This document shows, piece after piece, positions 48,155 to 62,404 of a DNA stretch of 64,000 nt (position 1 is its first letter; each line of letters begins with the position of its first letter). Both the position numbers and the translations under genes were made by a program. The notes under the pieces were generated by a model that saw nothing but the letters and a program-made list of their open reading frames with translations, made no database searches and was not told the DNA's origin. Source of the stretch: Sipunculus nudus (Eukaryota > Annelida > Sipuncula > Golfingiida > Sipunculidae); assembly GCA_026874595.1 (NCBI GenBank), contig CM049315.1, forward strand, positions 803,501 through 867,500, given 5' to 3'.

Positions 48155-48420
48155 GTTAGCTATCACACGGACGTCTGGCGGAACATAATCACGGCGATAT
48201 CACAAGGATGTATGGTGGCCTCTGACTTTGATATGTTCCAGGGCGATATCACAAGGACGTCTGGTAGCCCTTGACTTCATATATCAGGACGACATCAAGG
48301 GGGCGGCTGGTGGCTCCTGAAATTAATATATGTTCTCAGGGCGACATCACAAGGACGTCTGGTAGCCCTTGACTTCATATATCAGGACGACATCAAGGAG
48401 GCGGCTGGTGGCTCCTGAAA

Positions 48421-48742
48421 TTAATATATGTTCTCAGGGCGACATCACAAGGACGTCTGGTGGCCCCTGTTTTTGATATATGTTCTCAGGGCGACATCAC
48501 AAGCACGTCTGGTAGCCCCTGAAATTAATATACGTTCTCAGGGCAACATCACAAGGACGTCCCGTGTCCAGAATGGCGGTCCCGTGTCCAGAAGGGGACG
48601 GGCACGTAAAAGACAACATACTGTTTTTCGATAGAAGAGTAGGCCAGCCTGTTGCCGGCAGTATGGAACCAGGCCCTGTAGAGCCAGCCGTTTGGTGGAT
48701 AAAAGTTGAGGGGATCCCGAAAGGATCAGGGACAAGGCTCCG
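48421..48742. repeat. 1007-bp-shift duplicate, left copy
   Basis: Nearly identical to 49428-49749 (TGGCCCCTGT at 48461 and 49468). It starts in satellite units and runs 180 bp into non-satellite GC-rich DNA before breaking off at AAGGCTCCG, where the left copy returns to satellite sequence. Confidence 0.92.
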
Positions 48743-49566
48743 CTGACTTCATTTGATATTTGTTATCTCGGTTACATCACAAGGACGTCTTGTGGCTCCT
48801 GACTTTGAAATATGTTCTAAGAGCGAAATCACACGGACGTCTGCTGGCTCCTGACTTCTCCTGATATATGTTATCTCGGTTACATCATATGGACGTCTTG
48901 GGGCTCCTGACTTTGAAATATGTTCTAAGGGCCAGATCACAAGGACGTCTGGTGGCTCCTGACTTTGAAATATTTTCTGAGGGCGACATCACAAGGACGT
49001 CTGGTGGCCCCTGACTTTAATATATGTTCCCAGAGCGACATCACAAGGACGTCTGGTGGCCCGTGACTTTGATATATGTTCCCAGGACGACATCACAAGG
49101 ACGTCTGGTAGCCCCTGACTTTAATATATTCTCAGGGCGACATCACAAAGACGTCTAGTGTCCCCTGAAATTAATATATGTTCTCAAGACGACATCACAA
49201 GACGTCTGGTAGCCCCTGACTTTAATACATTCTCAGGGCGACATCACAAGGACGTCTGGTAGCCCCTGACTTTGATATATTTTCTCAGGGCGACATCACA
49301 AGGACGTCTGGTAGCCCCTGAAATTAATATATGTTCTCAGGGCGACATCACAAGGACGTCTGGTAGCCCCTGACTTTGATATATGTTCTCAGGACGACAT
49401 CAAGGGTTCGGCTGGTGGCTCCTGAAATTAATATATGTTCTCAGGGCGACATCACAAGGACGTCTGGTGGCCCCTGTTTTTGATATATGTTCTCAGGGCG
49501 ACATCACAAGGACGTCTGGTAGCCCCTGAAATTAATATACGTTCTCAGGGCAACATCACAAGGACG

Positions 49567-50107
49567 TCCCGTGTCCAGAATGGCGGTCCCGTGTCCAGAA
49601 GGGGACGGGCACGTAAAAGACAACATACTGTTTTTCGATAGAAGAGTAGGCCAGCCTGTTGCCGGCAGTATGGAACCAGGCCCTGTAGAGCCAGCCGTTT
49701 GGTGGATAAAAGTTGAGGGGATCCCGAAAGGATCAGGGACAAGGCTCCGAGACGTAAAAACCGGGGGCCCGGTTAGGACCAGCAGGGACAAGGCTCAAGC
49801 ATGATGGCACAAGCACCAGAGAAGGCTCCCGAGAAGGCTCCGATCGAACGAAAACTGTACCTGGTCGACTTATGGGTAGTCCAGGGGTAGGCCGATGACG
49901 CTCGGACATTACTGGCAGGTTGCTTGGCTCAGGCTCCCGGGAATAACTGGGGGATTCCCCGGTGGTGGACGGTCAGCGAGGGCGAGCCGGACCTGGAGGT
50001 CTGGCGTGTCAGTTCTGGCGACCTCAGTGCAAAGAGGGGGGTACCCGAAGAGGCAAAACTGCGGCGTAAAAACCCTAGTTATTGCCTGAGCGGTGTAACG
50101 GACATGG
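49567..50107. other. GC-rich non-satellite insert inside the 52-bp array
   Basis: About 540 bp with no satellite units. It is much richer in G+C than the surroundings, starting at CCCGTGTCCAGAATGGCGGT and ending at GTAACGGACATGGCATCAC. It contains GGGACAAGGCTC twice (about 49736 and 49786). The first 180 bp also occur at 48562-48742. Overlapping plus frames (49571-49804, 49895-50089, 49924-50151) encode no family I recognise and cannot be joined with confidence. It could be a fragment of a retroelement or of a host gene captured into the array. Confidence 0.7.
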
Positions 50108-51068
50108 CATCACAAGGACGTCTGGTGGCCCCTGACTTTAATTTATGTTAAAGGGCGATATCACAGGACGTCTGGTGGCCCCTGATATATGTTCTCAGGG
50201 CGACATAACAAGGACGTCTGGTGGTCCCTGAAATTAATATATGTTCTCAAGGCGACATCGCAAGGACGTCTGGTGGCCCCTGAAATTAATATATGTTCTC
50301 AGTGCGACATCACAAAGACTTCTGATGTCCTCTGACTTTGATATATGTTCTCAGGGCGACAGCACAAGGACGTCTGGTGTCCCCTGAAATTAATATATGC
50401 TCCAGGGCGACATCACAAGGACGTCTGGTGGCATCGACCTTGATATATGTTCGAAGGGCGACATCAGGAGGACGTCTGGTGGCCCCTGACTTTAATATAT
50501 GCTCCTGGGCGATATCACAGGACGTCTGGTGGCCCCTGAAATTAATATATGTTCTCAAGCCGACATCGCAGGGACGTCTGGTGGCCCCTGAAATTAATAT
50601 ATGTTCTCAGTGCGACATCACAAAGACTTCTGATGTCCTCTGACTTTGATATATGTTCTCAGGGCGACAGCACAAGGACGTCTGGTGTCCCCTGAAATTA
50701 ATATATGCTCCAGGGCGACATCACAAGGACGTCTGGTGGCATCGACCTTGATATATGTTCTCAGGGCGACATTACAAGGACGTATGGTGGTCCCTGACTT
50801 CTTCTGATAAATGTTATCTCGGTTACATCACAAGGACGTCTGATGGCCCCTGACCTTAATATATGTTCCCAGGGCGACATCACAAGGACGTCTGGTGGCC
50901 CCTGACTTTGATATATGTTCTCAGGATGAAATCACAAGAACGTCTGGTAGCCTCTGACTTTAATATATGTTCTCAGGGCGACATCACAAGGACTTCTGGT
51001 AGCCCCTGACTTTGATATATGTTCTCAGGACGACATCACAAGGACGTCTTGTGGCCCCTGACTTTAAT

Positions 51069-52711
51069 ATGTTTTCCCAGTTATATCACAAGGACGTCTG
51101 GTGGCCTCTGACTACATTTGAAATATGTTATCACGGCGACATCACAAAGACTTCTGGTGGCCGCTGACTTATTTTGATATATGTTATAACGGCGACATCA
51201 TAACGACGTCTGGTAGCCCCTGACTTCATTTGATATTTGTTATCTCGATTACATCACAAGGACATCTTGTGGCTCCTGACTTTGAAGTATGCTCTAATGG
51301 CCACTGGATTTAATCAATGATTTACAGGGCGACGTCACAGAGACGTCTGGTGGTTCCTGACTTCATTTGGTATATGTAATCACGGCGACATCACAAGGAC
51401 GTCTGGTGGCTCCTGACTTTGAAATTTATTCTACGGGCGACATCACAAGGACGTCTGGTGGCTCCTGACTTTGCAATATGTTCTAGGGGCGCCATCACAC
51501 GGACGTCTGCTGGCACCTGACTTCTTCTGATATATGTTGTCTCGGTTACATCACAAGGACGTCTTGTGGCTCCTTACTTTGAAATATGTTCTAAGGGCGA
51601 CATCACACGGACGTCTGGTGGCCACTGGCATAAATATATGTTCTCAGGGCGACATCACATGGACGTCTGGTAGCCCCTGACTTTGATATATGTTCTCAGG
51701 ACGACATCACAAGGACGTCTTGTTGCCCTTGACTTTAATATATGTTATCAGGGCGACATAACAAGGACGTATGGTGACCCAGACAACATTTGATTTATGT
51801 AATCACGGCGAAATCACAAGGACGCCTGGTGGCCCCTCACTTCAATTGATATATGTAATTACGGCGACATCACAAGGACGTCTGGTGGTCCCTGACTTCA
51901 TTTGATATATGTTATAACGGCGACATCACAAAAATGTCTGGTGGCCCCTGACTTCATTTAATACATGTTATCAAGGCGACATCACAAGGACGTCTGTTGG
52001 CCCCTGACATCATTTGATATATGTAATCACGGCAACATTACAAGGACGTCTGGTGGACCTCGACTTCATTTGATATATGTTATAACGGCGACATCATATG
52101 GACGTCTGGTGGCCTCTGACTTCATATGATATTTGTTATAACGACAACATTACAAAGACGTCTGGTGGACCTCGACTTTATTTGATATATGTTATAAGGC
52201 GACATCACATGGACGTCTGCTGGCACCTGACTTCTTCTGATATATCTTGTCTCGGTTACATCACAAGGACGTCTTGTGGCTCCTTACTTTGAAATATGTT
52301 CTAAGGGCGACATCACACGGACGTCTGGTGGCCACTGATATAAATATATGTTCTCAGGGCGACATCACAAGGACGTCTGGTAGCCCCTGACTTTGATATA
52401 TGTTCTCAGGACGACATCACAAGGACGTCTTGTGGCCCCTGACTTTAATATATGTTATCAAGGCGACATAACAAGGACGTATGGTGACCCAGACAACATT
52501 TGATATATGTAATCACGGCGACATCACAAGGACGCCTGGTGGCCCCTCACTTCAATTGATATATGTAATCACGGCGACATCACAAGGACTTCTGTTGGCC
52601 CCTGACTTCATATGATGTTTGTTATAACGACAACATTACAAAGACGTCTGGTGGACCTCGACTTTATTTGATATATGTTATAACGGCGACATCACAAGGA
52701 CGTCTGGTGGC
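51069..52711. repeat. higher-order blocks of the 52-bp array (2795- and 3450-bp shifts)
   Basis: Rare phrases pair at constant distances. TTATATCACAAGG at 51081 and 53876 and GACGTCACAG at 51331 and 54126 are 2795 bp apart. ATGGTGACCC at 51771 and 55221, the same phrase at 52481 and 55931, and CCCCTGAATTC at 52711 and 56161 are 3450 bp apart. Confidence 0.88.
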
Positions 52712-52850
52712 CCCTGAATTCAATATATGTTCCAGGGCGATAATACAAGGAAGTCTGGTCGCCCCTGAATTCAATATATGTTCCAGGGCGATATTACGAG
52801 GCAGTCTTGTGGCCCCTGACTTTAATATATGTTCCAGGGTGATATCAAAG

Positions 52851-55221
52851 GACGTCGTCTGGTGGCCCCTGAAATTAATATATGTTCTCACAATGACGTC
52901 TGATGGCTCCCTGAAATTAATACATGTTATCAAGGCGACATCACAAGAATTCTGTTGGCCCCTGACTTCATTTGATATTTGTAATCACGGCAACATTACA
53001 AGGACGTCTGGTGGACCTCGACTTCATTTGAAATATGTTATAAGGCGACATCACGTGGAAGTCTGGTGGCCTCTGACTTCATATGATATTTGTTATAACG
53101 ACAACATTACAAAGACGTCTGGTGGACCTCGACTTTATTTGATATATGTTATAACGGCGACATCACAAGGACGCCTGGTGGCCCCTGATTTCCATATATG
53201 TTCCAGGACGATAATACAAGGAAGTCTGGTCGCCCCTGACCATGATATATGTTCTCAGGGCGACATAACAAGGACGTCTGGTGGCGCCTGAAATTAATAT
53301 ATGTTCTCAGGGCTACATCACAAGGACGTCTGGTGGACCCTGAAATTAATATATGTTCGCAGTGAGACATCAAAAGGACTTCTGATGGCCTCTGACTTTG
53401 ATAAATATTCTCAGGGCGACATCACAAGGACATCTGGTGCCCTCTGAAATTAATATATGTTCCAAGGGCGACATCACGAGAACGTCTGGTGGCCCCTGAC
53501 TTTAATATATGCTTCAGGGCGATATCACAGGACGTCTGGTGGCCCCTGACTTTCATATTTGTTCTCAGGGCGACATGACAAGGACGTCTGGTGGCCCCTG
53601 ACTTTGATATATGTCCCAGGGCGATATCACAGGACGGCTGCAGGCCCCTGAAAATAATATATGTTCCAGGGCGATATTACGAGGCAGTCCTGTGGCCCCT
53701 GATTTTAATATATGTTCCAAGGTGATATCATAGGACGTCTGGTGGCCCCTGAAATTAATATATGTTATCAGGGCGACATCACAAGGACTTCTGGTAGCCC
53801 CTGACTTTGATATATGTTCTCAGGACGACATCACAAGGACGTCTTGTGGCCCCTGACTTTAATATGTTTTCCCAGTTATATCACAAGGACGTCTGGTGGC
53901 CTCTGACTACATTTGAAATATGTAATCACGGCGACATCACAAAGACTTCTGGTGGCCGCTGACTTATTTTGATATATGTTATAACGGCGACATCATAACG
54001 ACGTCTGGTAGCCCCTGACTTCATTTGATATTTGTTATCTCGATTACATCACAAGGACGTCTTGTGGCTCCTGACTTTGAAGTATGCTCTAATAGCCACT
54101 GGATTTAATCAATGATTTACAGGGCGACGTCACAGAGACGTCTGGTGGTTCCTGACTTCATTTGGTATATGTAATCACGGCGACATCACAAGGACGTCTG
54201 GTGGCTCCTGACTTTGAAATTTATTCTAAGGGCGACATCACAAGGACGTCTGGTGGCTCCTGACTTTGCAATATGTTCTAAGGGCGACATCACACGGACG
54301 TCTGCTGGCACCTGACTTCTTCTGATATATGTTGTCTATGTTACATCAAAAGGACGTCTTGTGGCTCCTTACTTTGAAATATGTTCTAAGGGCGACATCA
54401 CACGGACGTCTGGTGGCCACTGGCATAAATATATATTCTCAGGGCGACATCACATGGACGTCTGGTAGCCCCTGACTTTGATATATGTTCTCAGGACGAC
54501 ATAACAAGGACGTCTTGTGGCCCTTGACTTTAAAATATGTTATCAGGGCGACATCACAAGGACGCCTGGTGGCCCCTCACTTCAATTGATATATGTAATT
54601 ACGGCGACATCACAAGGACGTCTGGTGGTCCCTGACTTCATTTGATATATGTTATAACGGCGACATCACAAAAATGTCTGGTGGCCCCTGACTTCATTTA
54701 ATACATGTTCTCAAGGCGACATCACAAGGACGTCTGTTGGCCCCTGACATCATTTGATATATGTAATCACGGCAACTTTAGAAGGACGTCTGGTGGACCT
54801 CGACTTCATTTGATATATGTTATAACGGCGACATCATATGGACGTCTGGTGGCCTCTGACTTCATATGATATTTGTTATAACGACAACATTACAAAGACG
54901 TCTGGTGGACCTCGACTTTATTTGATATATGTTATAAGGCGACATCACATGGACGTCTGCTGGCACCTGACTTCTTCTGATATATGTTGTCTCGGTTACA
55001 TCACAAGGACGTCTTGTGGCTTCTTACTTTGAAATATGTTCTAAGGGCGACATCACACGGACGTCTGGTGGCCACTGGCATAAATATATGTTCTCAGGGC
55101 GACATCACATGGACGTCTGGTAGCCCCTGACTTTGATATATGTTCTCAGGACGACATCACAAGGACGTCTTGTTGCCCTTGACTTTAATATATGTTATCA
55201 GGGCGACATAACAAGGACGTA
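52851..55221. repeat. higher-order block of the 52-bp array (3713-bp shift)
   Basis: GACGTCGTCT at 52851 and 56564, TTATATCACAAGG at 53876 and 57589, GACGTCACAG at 54126 and 57839, ACAAAAATGTCTGG with its first T at 54675 and 58388, and ATGGTGACCC at 55221 and 58934 are all exactly 3713 bp apart. At least 2.4 kb was therefore duplicated with hardly any indels. A further copy of part of this block, again with GACGTCGTCT, begins at 59459. Confidence 0.9.
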
Positions 55222-58200
55222 TGGTGACCCAGACAACATTTGATTTATGTAATCACGGCGACATCACAAGGACGCCTGGTGGCCCCTCACTTCAATTGAT
55301 ATATGTAATTACGGCGACATCACAAGGACGTCTGGTGGTCCCTGACTTCATTTGATATATGTTATAACGGCGACATCACAAAAATGTCTGGTGGCCCCTG
55401 ACTTCATTTAATACATGTTATCAAGGCGACATCACAAGGACGTCTGTTGGCCCCTGACATCATTTGATATATGTAATCACGGCAACATTACAAGGACGTC
55501 TGGTGGACCTCGACTTCATTTGATATATGTTATAACGGCGACATCATATGGACGTCTGGTGGCCTCTGACTTCATATGATATTTGTTATAACGACAACAT
55601 TACAAAGACGTCTGGTGGACCTCGACTTTATTTGATATATGTTATAAGGCGACATCACATGGACGTCTGCTGGCACCTGACTTCTTCTGATATATCTTGT
55701 CTCGGTTACATCACAAGGACGTCTTGTGGCTCCTTACTTTGAAATATGTTCTAAGGGCGACATCACACGGACGTCTGGTGGCCACTGATATAAATATATG
55801 TTCTCAGGGCGACATCACAAGGACGTCTGGTAGCCCCTGACTTTGATATATGTTCTCAGGACGACATCACAAGGACGTCTTGTGGCCCCTGACTTTAATA
55901 TATGTTATCAAGGCGACATAACAAGGACGTATGGTGACCCAGACAACATTTGATATATGTAATCACGGCGACATCACAAGGACGCCTGGTGGCCCCTCAC
56001 TTCAATTGATATATGTAATCACGGCGACATCACAAGGACTTCTGTTGGCCCCTGACTTCATATGATGTTTGTTATAACGACAACATTACAAAGACGTCTG
56101 GTGGACCTCGACTTTATTTGATATATGTTATAACGGCGACATCACAAGGACGTCTGGTGGCCCCTGAATTCAATATATGTTCCAGGGCGATAATACAAGG
56201 AAGTCTGGTCGCCCCTGACCATGATATATGTTCTCAGGGCGACATAACAAGGACGTCTGGGGGCGCCTGAAATTAATATATGTTCTCAGGGCGACATCAC
56301 ATAGACGTCAGGTGGCTCCTGACTTAATTTGATATATGTTATCTCGATGCCATCACAAAGCCGTCTGGTCGCCCCTGACCATGATATATGTTCTCAGGGC
56401 GACATAACAAGGACGTCTGGTGGCCCCTGACTTTGATATATGTTCCAGGGCGACATCACAAGGACGTCTGGTGGCCCCTGAATTCAATATATGTTCCAGG
56501 GCGATATTACGAGGCAGTCTTGTGGCCCCTGACTTTAATATATGTTCCAGGGTGATATCAAAGGACGTCGTCTGGTGGCCCCTGAAATTAATATATGTTC
56601 TCACAATGACGTCTGATGGCCCCCTGAAATTAATACATGTTATCAAGGCGACATCACAAGAATTCTGTTGGCCCCTGACTTCATTTGATATTTGTAATCA
56701 CGGCAACATTACAAGGACGTCTGGTGGACCTCGACTTCATTTGAAATATGTTATAAGGCGACATCACGTGGAAGTCTGGTGGCCTCTGACTTCATATGAT
56801 ATTTGTTATAACGACAACATTACAAAGACGTCTGGTGGACCTCGACTTTATTTGATATATGTTATAACGGCGACATCACAAGGACGCCTGGTGGCCCCTG
56901 ATTTCCATATATGTTCCAGGACGATAATACAAGGAAGTCTGGTCGCCCCTGACCATGATATATGTTCTCAGGGCGACATAACAAGGACGTCTGGTGGCGC
57001 CTGAAATTAATATATGTTCTCAGGGCTACATCACAAGGACGTCTGGTGGACCCTGAAATTAATATATGTTCGCAGTGAGACATCAAAAGGACTTCTGATG
57101 GCCTCTGACTTTGATAAATATTCTCAGGGCGACATCACAAGGACATCTGGTGCCCTCTGAAATTAATATATGTTCCAAGGGCGACATCACGAGAACGTCT
57201 GGTGGCCCCTGACTTTAATATATGCTTCAGGGCGATATCACAGGACGTCTGGTGGCCCCTGACTTTCATATTTGTTCTCAGGGCGACATGACAAGGACGT
57301 CTGGTGGCCCCTGACTTTGATATATGTCCCAGGGCGATATCACAGGACGGCTGCAGGCCCCTGAAAATAATATATGTTCCAGTGCGATATTACGAGGCAG
57401 TCCTGTGGCCCCTGATTTTAATATATGTTACAAGGTGATATCACAGGACGTCTGGTGGCCCCTGAAATTAATATATGTTATCAGGGCGACATCACAAGGA
57501 CTTCTGGTAGCCCCTGACTTTGATATATGTTCTCAGGACGACATCACAAGGACGTCTTGTGGCCCCTGACTTTAATATGTTTTCCCAGTTATATCACAAG
57601 GACGTCTGGTGGCCTCTGACTACATTTGAAATATGTAATCACGGCGACATCACAAAGACTTCTGGTGGCCGCTGACTTATTTTGATATATGTTATAACGG
57701 CGACATCATAACGACGTCTGGTAGCCCCTGACTTCATTTGATATTTGTTATCTCGATTACATCACAAGGACGTCTTGTGGCTCCTGACTTTGAAGTATGC
57801 TCTAATGGCCACTGGATTTAATCAATGATTTACAGGGCGACGTCACAGAGACGTCTGGTGGTTCCTGACTTCATTTGGTATATGTAATCACGGCGACATC
57901 ACAAGGACGTCTGGTGGCTCCTGACTTTGAAATTTATTCTAAGGGCGACATCACAAGGACGTCTGGTGGCTCCTGACTTTGCAATATGTTCTAAGGGCGA
58001 CATCACACGGACGTCTGCTGGCACCTGACTTCTTCTGATATATGTTGTCTATGTTACATCAAAAGGACGTCTTGTGGCTCCTTACTTTGAAATATGTTCT
58101 AAGGGCGACATCACACGGACGTCTGGTGGCCACTGGCATAAATATATGTTCTCAGGGCGACATCACATGGACGTCTGGTAGCCCCTGACTTTGATATATG

Positions 58201-61200
58201 TTCTCAGGACGACATCACAAGGACGTCTTGTGGCCCTTGACTTTAAAATATGTTATCAGGGCGACATCACAAGGACGCCTGGTGGCCCCTCACTTCAATT
58301 GATATATGTAATTACGGCGACATCACAAGGACGTCTGGTGGTCCCTGACTTCATTTGATATATGTTATAACGGCGACATCACAAAAATGTCTGGTGGCCC
58401 CTGACTTCATTTAATACATGTTATCAAGGCGACATCACAAGGACGTCTGTTGGCCCCTGACATCATTTGATATATGTAATCACGGCAACTTTACAAGGAC
58501 GTCTGGTGGACCTCGACTTCATTTGATATATGTTATAACGGCGACATCATATGGACGTCTGGTGGCCTCTGACTTCATATGATATTTGTTATAACGACAA
58601 CATTACAAAGACGTCTGGTGGACCTCGACTTTATTTGATATATGTTATAAGGCGACATCACATGGACGTCTGCTGGCACCTGACTTCTTCTGATATATGT
58701 TGTCTCGGTTACATCACAAGGACGTCTTGTGGCTCCTTACTTTGAAATATGTTCTAAGGGCGACATCACACGGACGTCTGGTGGCCACTGCTATAAATAT
58801 ATGTTCTCAGGGCGACATCACAAGGACGTCTGGTAGCCCCTGACTTTGATATATGTTCTCAGGACGACATCACAAGGACGTCTTGTGGCCCCTGACTTTA
58901 ATATATGTTATCAAGGCGACATAACAAGGACGTATGGTGACCCAGACAACATTTGATATATGTAATCACGGCGACATCACAAGGACGCCTGGTGGCCCCT
59001 CACTTCAATTGATATATGTAATCACGGCGACATCACAAGGACTTCTGTTGGCCCCTGACTTCATATGATATTTGTTATAACGACAACATTACAAAGACGT
59101 CTGGTGGACCTCGACTTTATTTGATATATGTTATAACGGCGACATCACAAGGACGTCTGGTGGCCCCTGAATTCAATATATGTTCCAGGGCGATAATACA
59201 AGGAAGTCTGGTCGCCCCTGACCATGATATATGTTCTCAGGGCGACATAACAAGGACGTCTGGGGGCGCCTGAAATTAATATATGTTCTCAGGGCGACAT
59301 CACAAGGACGTCTGGTGGCCCCTGACTTTGATATATGTTCCAGGGCGACATCACAAGGACGTCTGGTGGCCCCTGAATTCAATATATGTTCCAGGGCGAT
59401 ATTACGAGGCAGTCTTGTGGCCCCTGACTTTAATATATGTTCCAGGGTGATATCAAAGGACGTCGTCTGGTGGCCCCTGAAATTAATATATGTTCTCACA
59501 ATGACGTCTGATGGCCCCCTGAAATTAATACATGTTATCAAGGCGACATCACGTGGAAGTCTGGTGGCCTCTGACTTCATATGATATTTGTTATAACGCA
59601 ACATTACAAAGACGTCTGGTGGACCTCGACTTTATTTGATATATGTTATAACGGCGACATCACAAGGACGCCTGGTGGCCCCTGATTTCCATATATGTTC
59701 CAGGACGATAATACAAGGAAGTCTGGTCGCCCCTGACCATGATATATGTTCTCAGGGCGACATAACAAGGACGTCTGGTGGCGCCTGAAATTAATATATG
59801 TTCTCAGGGCTACATCACAAGGACGTCTGGTGGACCCTGAAATTAATATATGTTCGCAGTGAGACATCAAAAGGACTTCTGATGGCCTCTGACTTTGATA
59901 AATATTCTCAGGGCGACATCACAAGGACATCTGGTGCCCTCTGAAATTAATATATGCTCCAGGGCGACATCACAAGGACGTCTGGTGGCATCGGACTTGG
60001 ATATATGTTCCAAGGGCGACATCACGAGAACGTCTGGTGGCCCCTGACTTTAATATATGCTTCAGGGCGATATCACAGGACGTCTGGTGGCCCCTGACTT
60101 TCATATTTGTTCTCAGGGCGACATGACAAAGACGTCTGGTGGCCCCTGACTTTGATATATGTCCCAGGGCGATATCACAGGACGTCTGCAGGCCCCTGAA
60201 AATAATAAATGTTCCAGGGCGATATTACGAGGCAGTCCTGTGGCCCCTGATTTTAATACATGTTCCAAGGTGATATCACAGGACGTCTGGTGGCCCCTGA
60301 AATTAATATATGTTATCAGGGCGACATCACAATGACGTCTGATAGCCCCTGAAATTAATACATGTAATCAAGGCGACATCACAAGGGCTTCTGTTGGCCC
60401 CTGACTTCATTTGATATTTGTAATCACGGCAACATTACAAGGACGTCTGGTGGACCTCGACTTCATTTGAAATATGTTTTAAGGCGACATCACATGGACG
60501 TCTGGTGGCCTCTGACTTCATATGATATTTGTTATAACGACAACATTACAAAGACGTCTGGTGGACCTCGACTTTATTTGATATATGTTATAACGGCGAC
60601 ATCACAAGGACGTCTGGTGGCCCCTGAATTCAATATATGTTCCAGGGCGATAAGACAAGGAAGTCTGGTAGCCCCTGACCATGATATATGTTCTCAGGGC
60701 GACATAACAAGGACGTCTGGTGGCGCCTGAAATGAATATATGTTCTCAGGGCGAGATCACAAAGACGTTTGGTGGCCCCTGAAATTAATATATGTTCGCA
60801 GTGAGACATCAAAAGGACTTCTGATGGCCTCTGACTTTGATAAATGTTCTCAGGGCGACGTCACAAAGACATCTGGTGCCCTCTGAAATTAATATATGCT
60901 CCAGGGCGACATCACAAGTACGTCTGGTGGCATCGGACTTTGATATATGTTCCAAGGGCGACATAACGAGAACGTCTGGTGGCCCCTGACTTTAATATAT
61001 GCTTCAGGGCGACATGACAAGAACGTCTGATGGCCCATGACTTTGATATATGTTCCAGGGCGATATTACGAGGCAGTCTTTTTCTCAGGGCGACATCACA
61101 AGGACGTATGGTGGCCTCTTAAATTAATAAATGTTCTCAGGTCGACATTACAAGGACGTATGGTGGCCCCTGACTTCTTCTGATATATGTTATCTCGGTA

Positions 61201-62404
61201 CATCATAAGGACGTCTGGTGGCATCGGACTTTGATATATGCTCCAGGGCGGCATCACAAGTACGTCTGGTGGCCTCTGAAATTAATATTTGTTCTAAGGG
61301 CGGCATTACAAGGACGTATGGTGGCCCCTGACTTCTTCTGATATATGTTATCTCGGTTACATCATAAGGACGTCTGGTGGCCCCTGACATTTGATATATG
61401 TTCTCAGGGCGACATCACAATGACGTATGGTGGCCCCTGAATTCAATATATCTTCCAGGGCGATAATACAAAGAGGTCTGGTCGCCCCTGACCATCATAC
61501 ATGTTCCCAGGGCGACATCACAAGGACGTCTGGTGGCACCTGACTTTAATATATGTTCTCAGGGCGACATCACATAGACGTCAGGTGGCTCCTGACTTAA
61601 TTTGATATATGTTATCTCGATGACATCACAAAGACGTCTGGTGGCCACTGACTTTAATCAATGATTTACAGGGCGACGCCACAGAGACGTCTGGTGGTTC
61701 CTGACTTCATTTGGTATATGTAATCATGGCGACATTTCACGGACGTCTGGTTGCCCCTGACTTTAATATGTTCCAAGGGCGACATCACAAGGACTTCTGG
61801 TGGCTCCTGATTTTGAAATATGTTCTAAGGGCGACATCACAAGGACGTCTGGTGGCCCCTGACCTTAATATATGTTCTAAGGGCGACATCACAAGGACGT
61901 CTGGTAGCCCCTGACTTTGATATATGTTCTCAGGACGACATCACAAGGACGTCTTGTGGCCCCTGACTTTAATATGTTTTTCCAGTTACATCACAAGGAC
62001 ATCTGGTGGCCGCTGACTTATTTTGATATATATTATAACGGCGACATCACAAGGACGTCTGGTGGCCGCTGACTTCATTTGATATTTGTTATCTCGGTTT
62101 CATCACAAGGACGTCTTGTGGCTCCTGACTTTGAAATATGTTCTAAGGGCGAAATCACACGGACGTCTGCATGCCCCTGACTTTTTCTGATATATGTTAT
62201 CTAGGTTACATCATAAGGACGTCTTGTGGCTCCTGACTTTGAAATATGTTCTCAGGGCGAGATCACAAGGACGTCTGGTGGCTCCTGACTTTGAAATATT
62301 TTCTAAGAGCGACATCACAAGGACGTCTGGTGGCCCCGGACTTTAAAATATGTTCCCAGAGCGACATCACAAGGACGTCTGGTGGCCCGTGACTTTGATA
62401 TATG

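Noticed and set aside
48428-48634. Duplicated 68-codon frame (also at 49435-49641)
   Set aside because: Half lies in satellite units and half in the GC-rich insert. The identity reflects the 1007-bp duplication, not conservation of a protein.
52668-57004. Long open frames (207 and 194 codons) in the 52-bp array
   Set aside because: They arise from stop-poor satellite units, are duplicated with the 3713-bp block, and have counterparts on the opposite strand. No protein family is recognisable.
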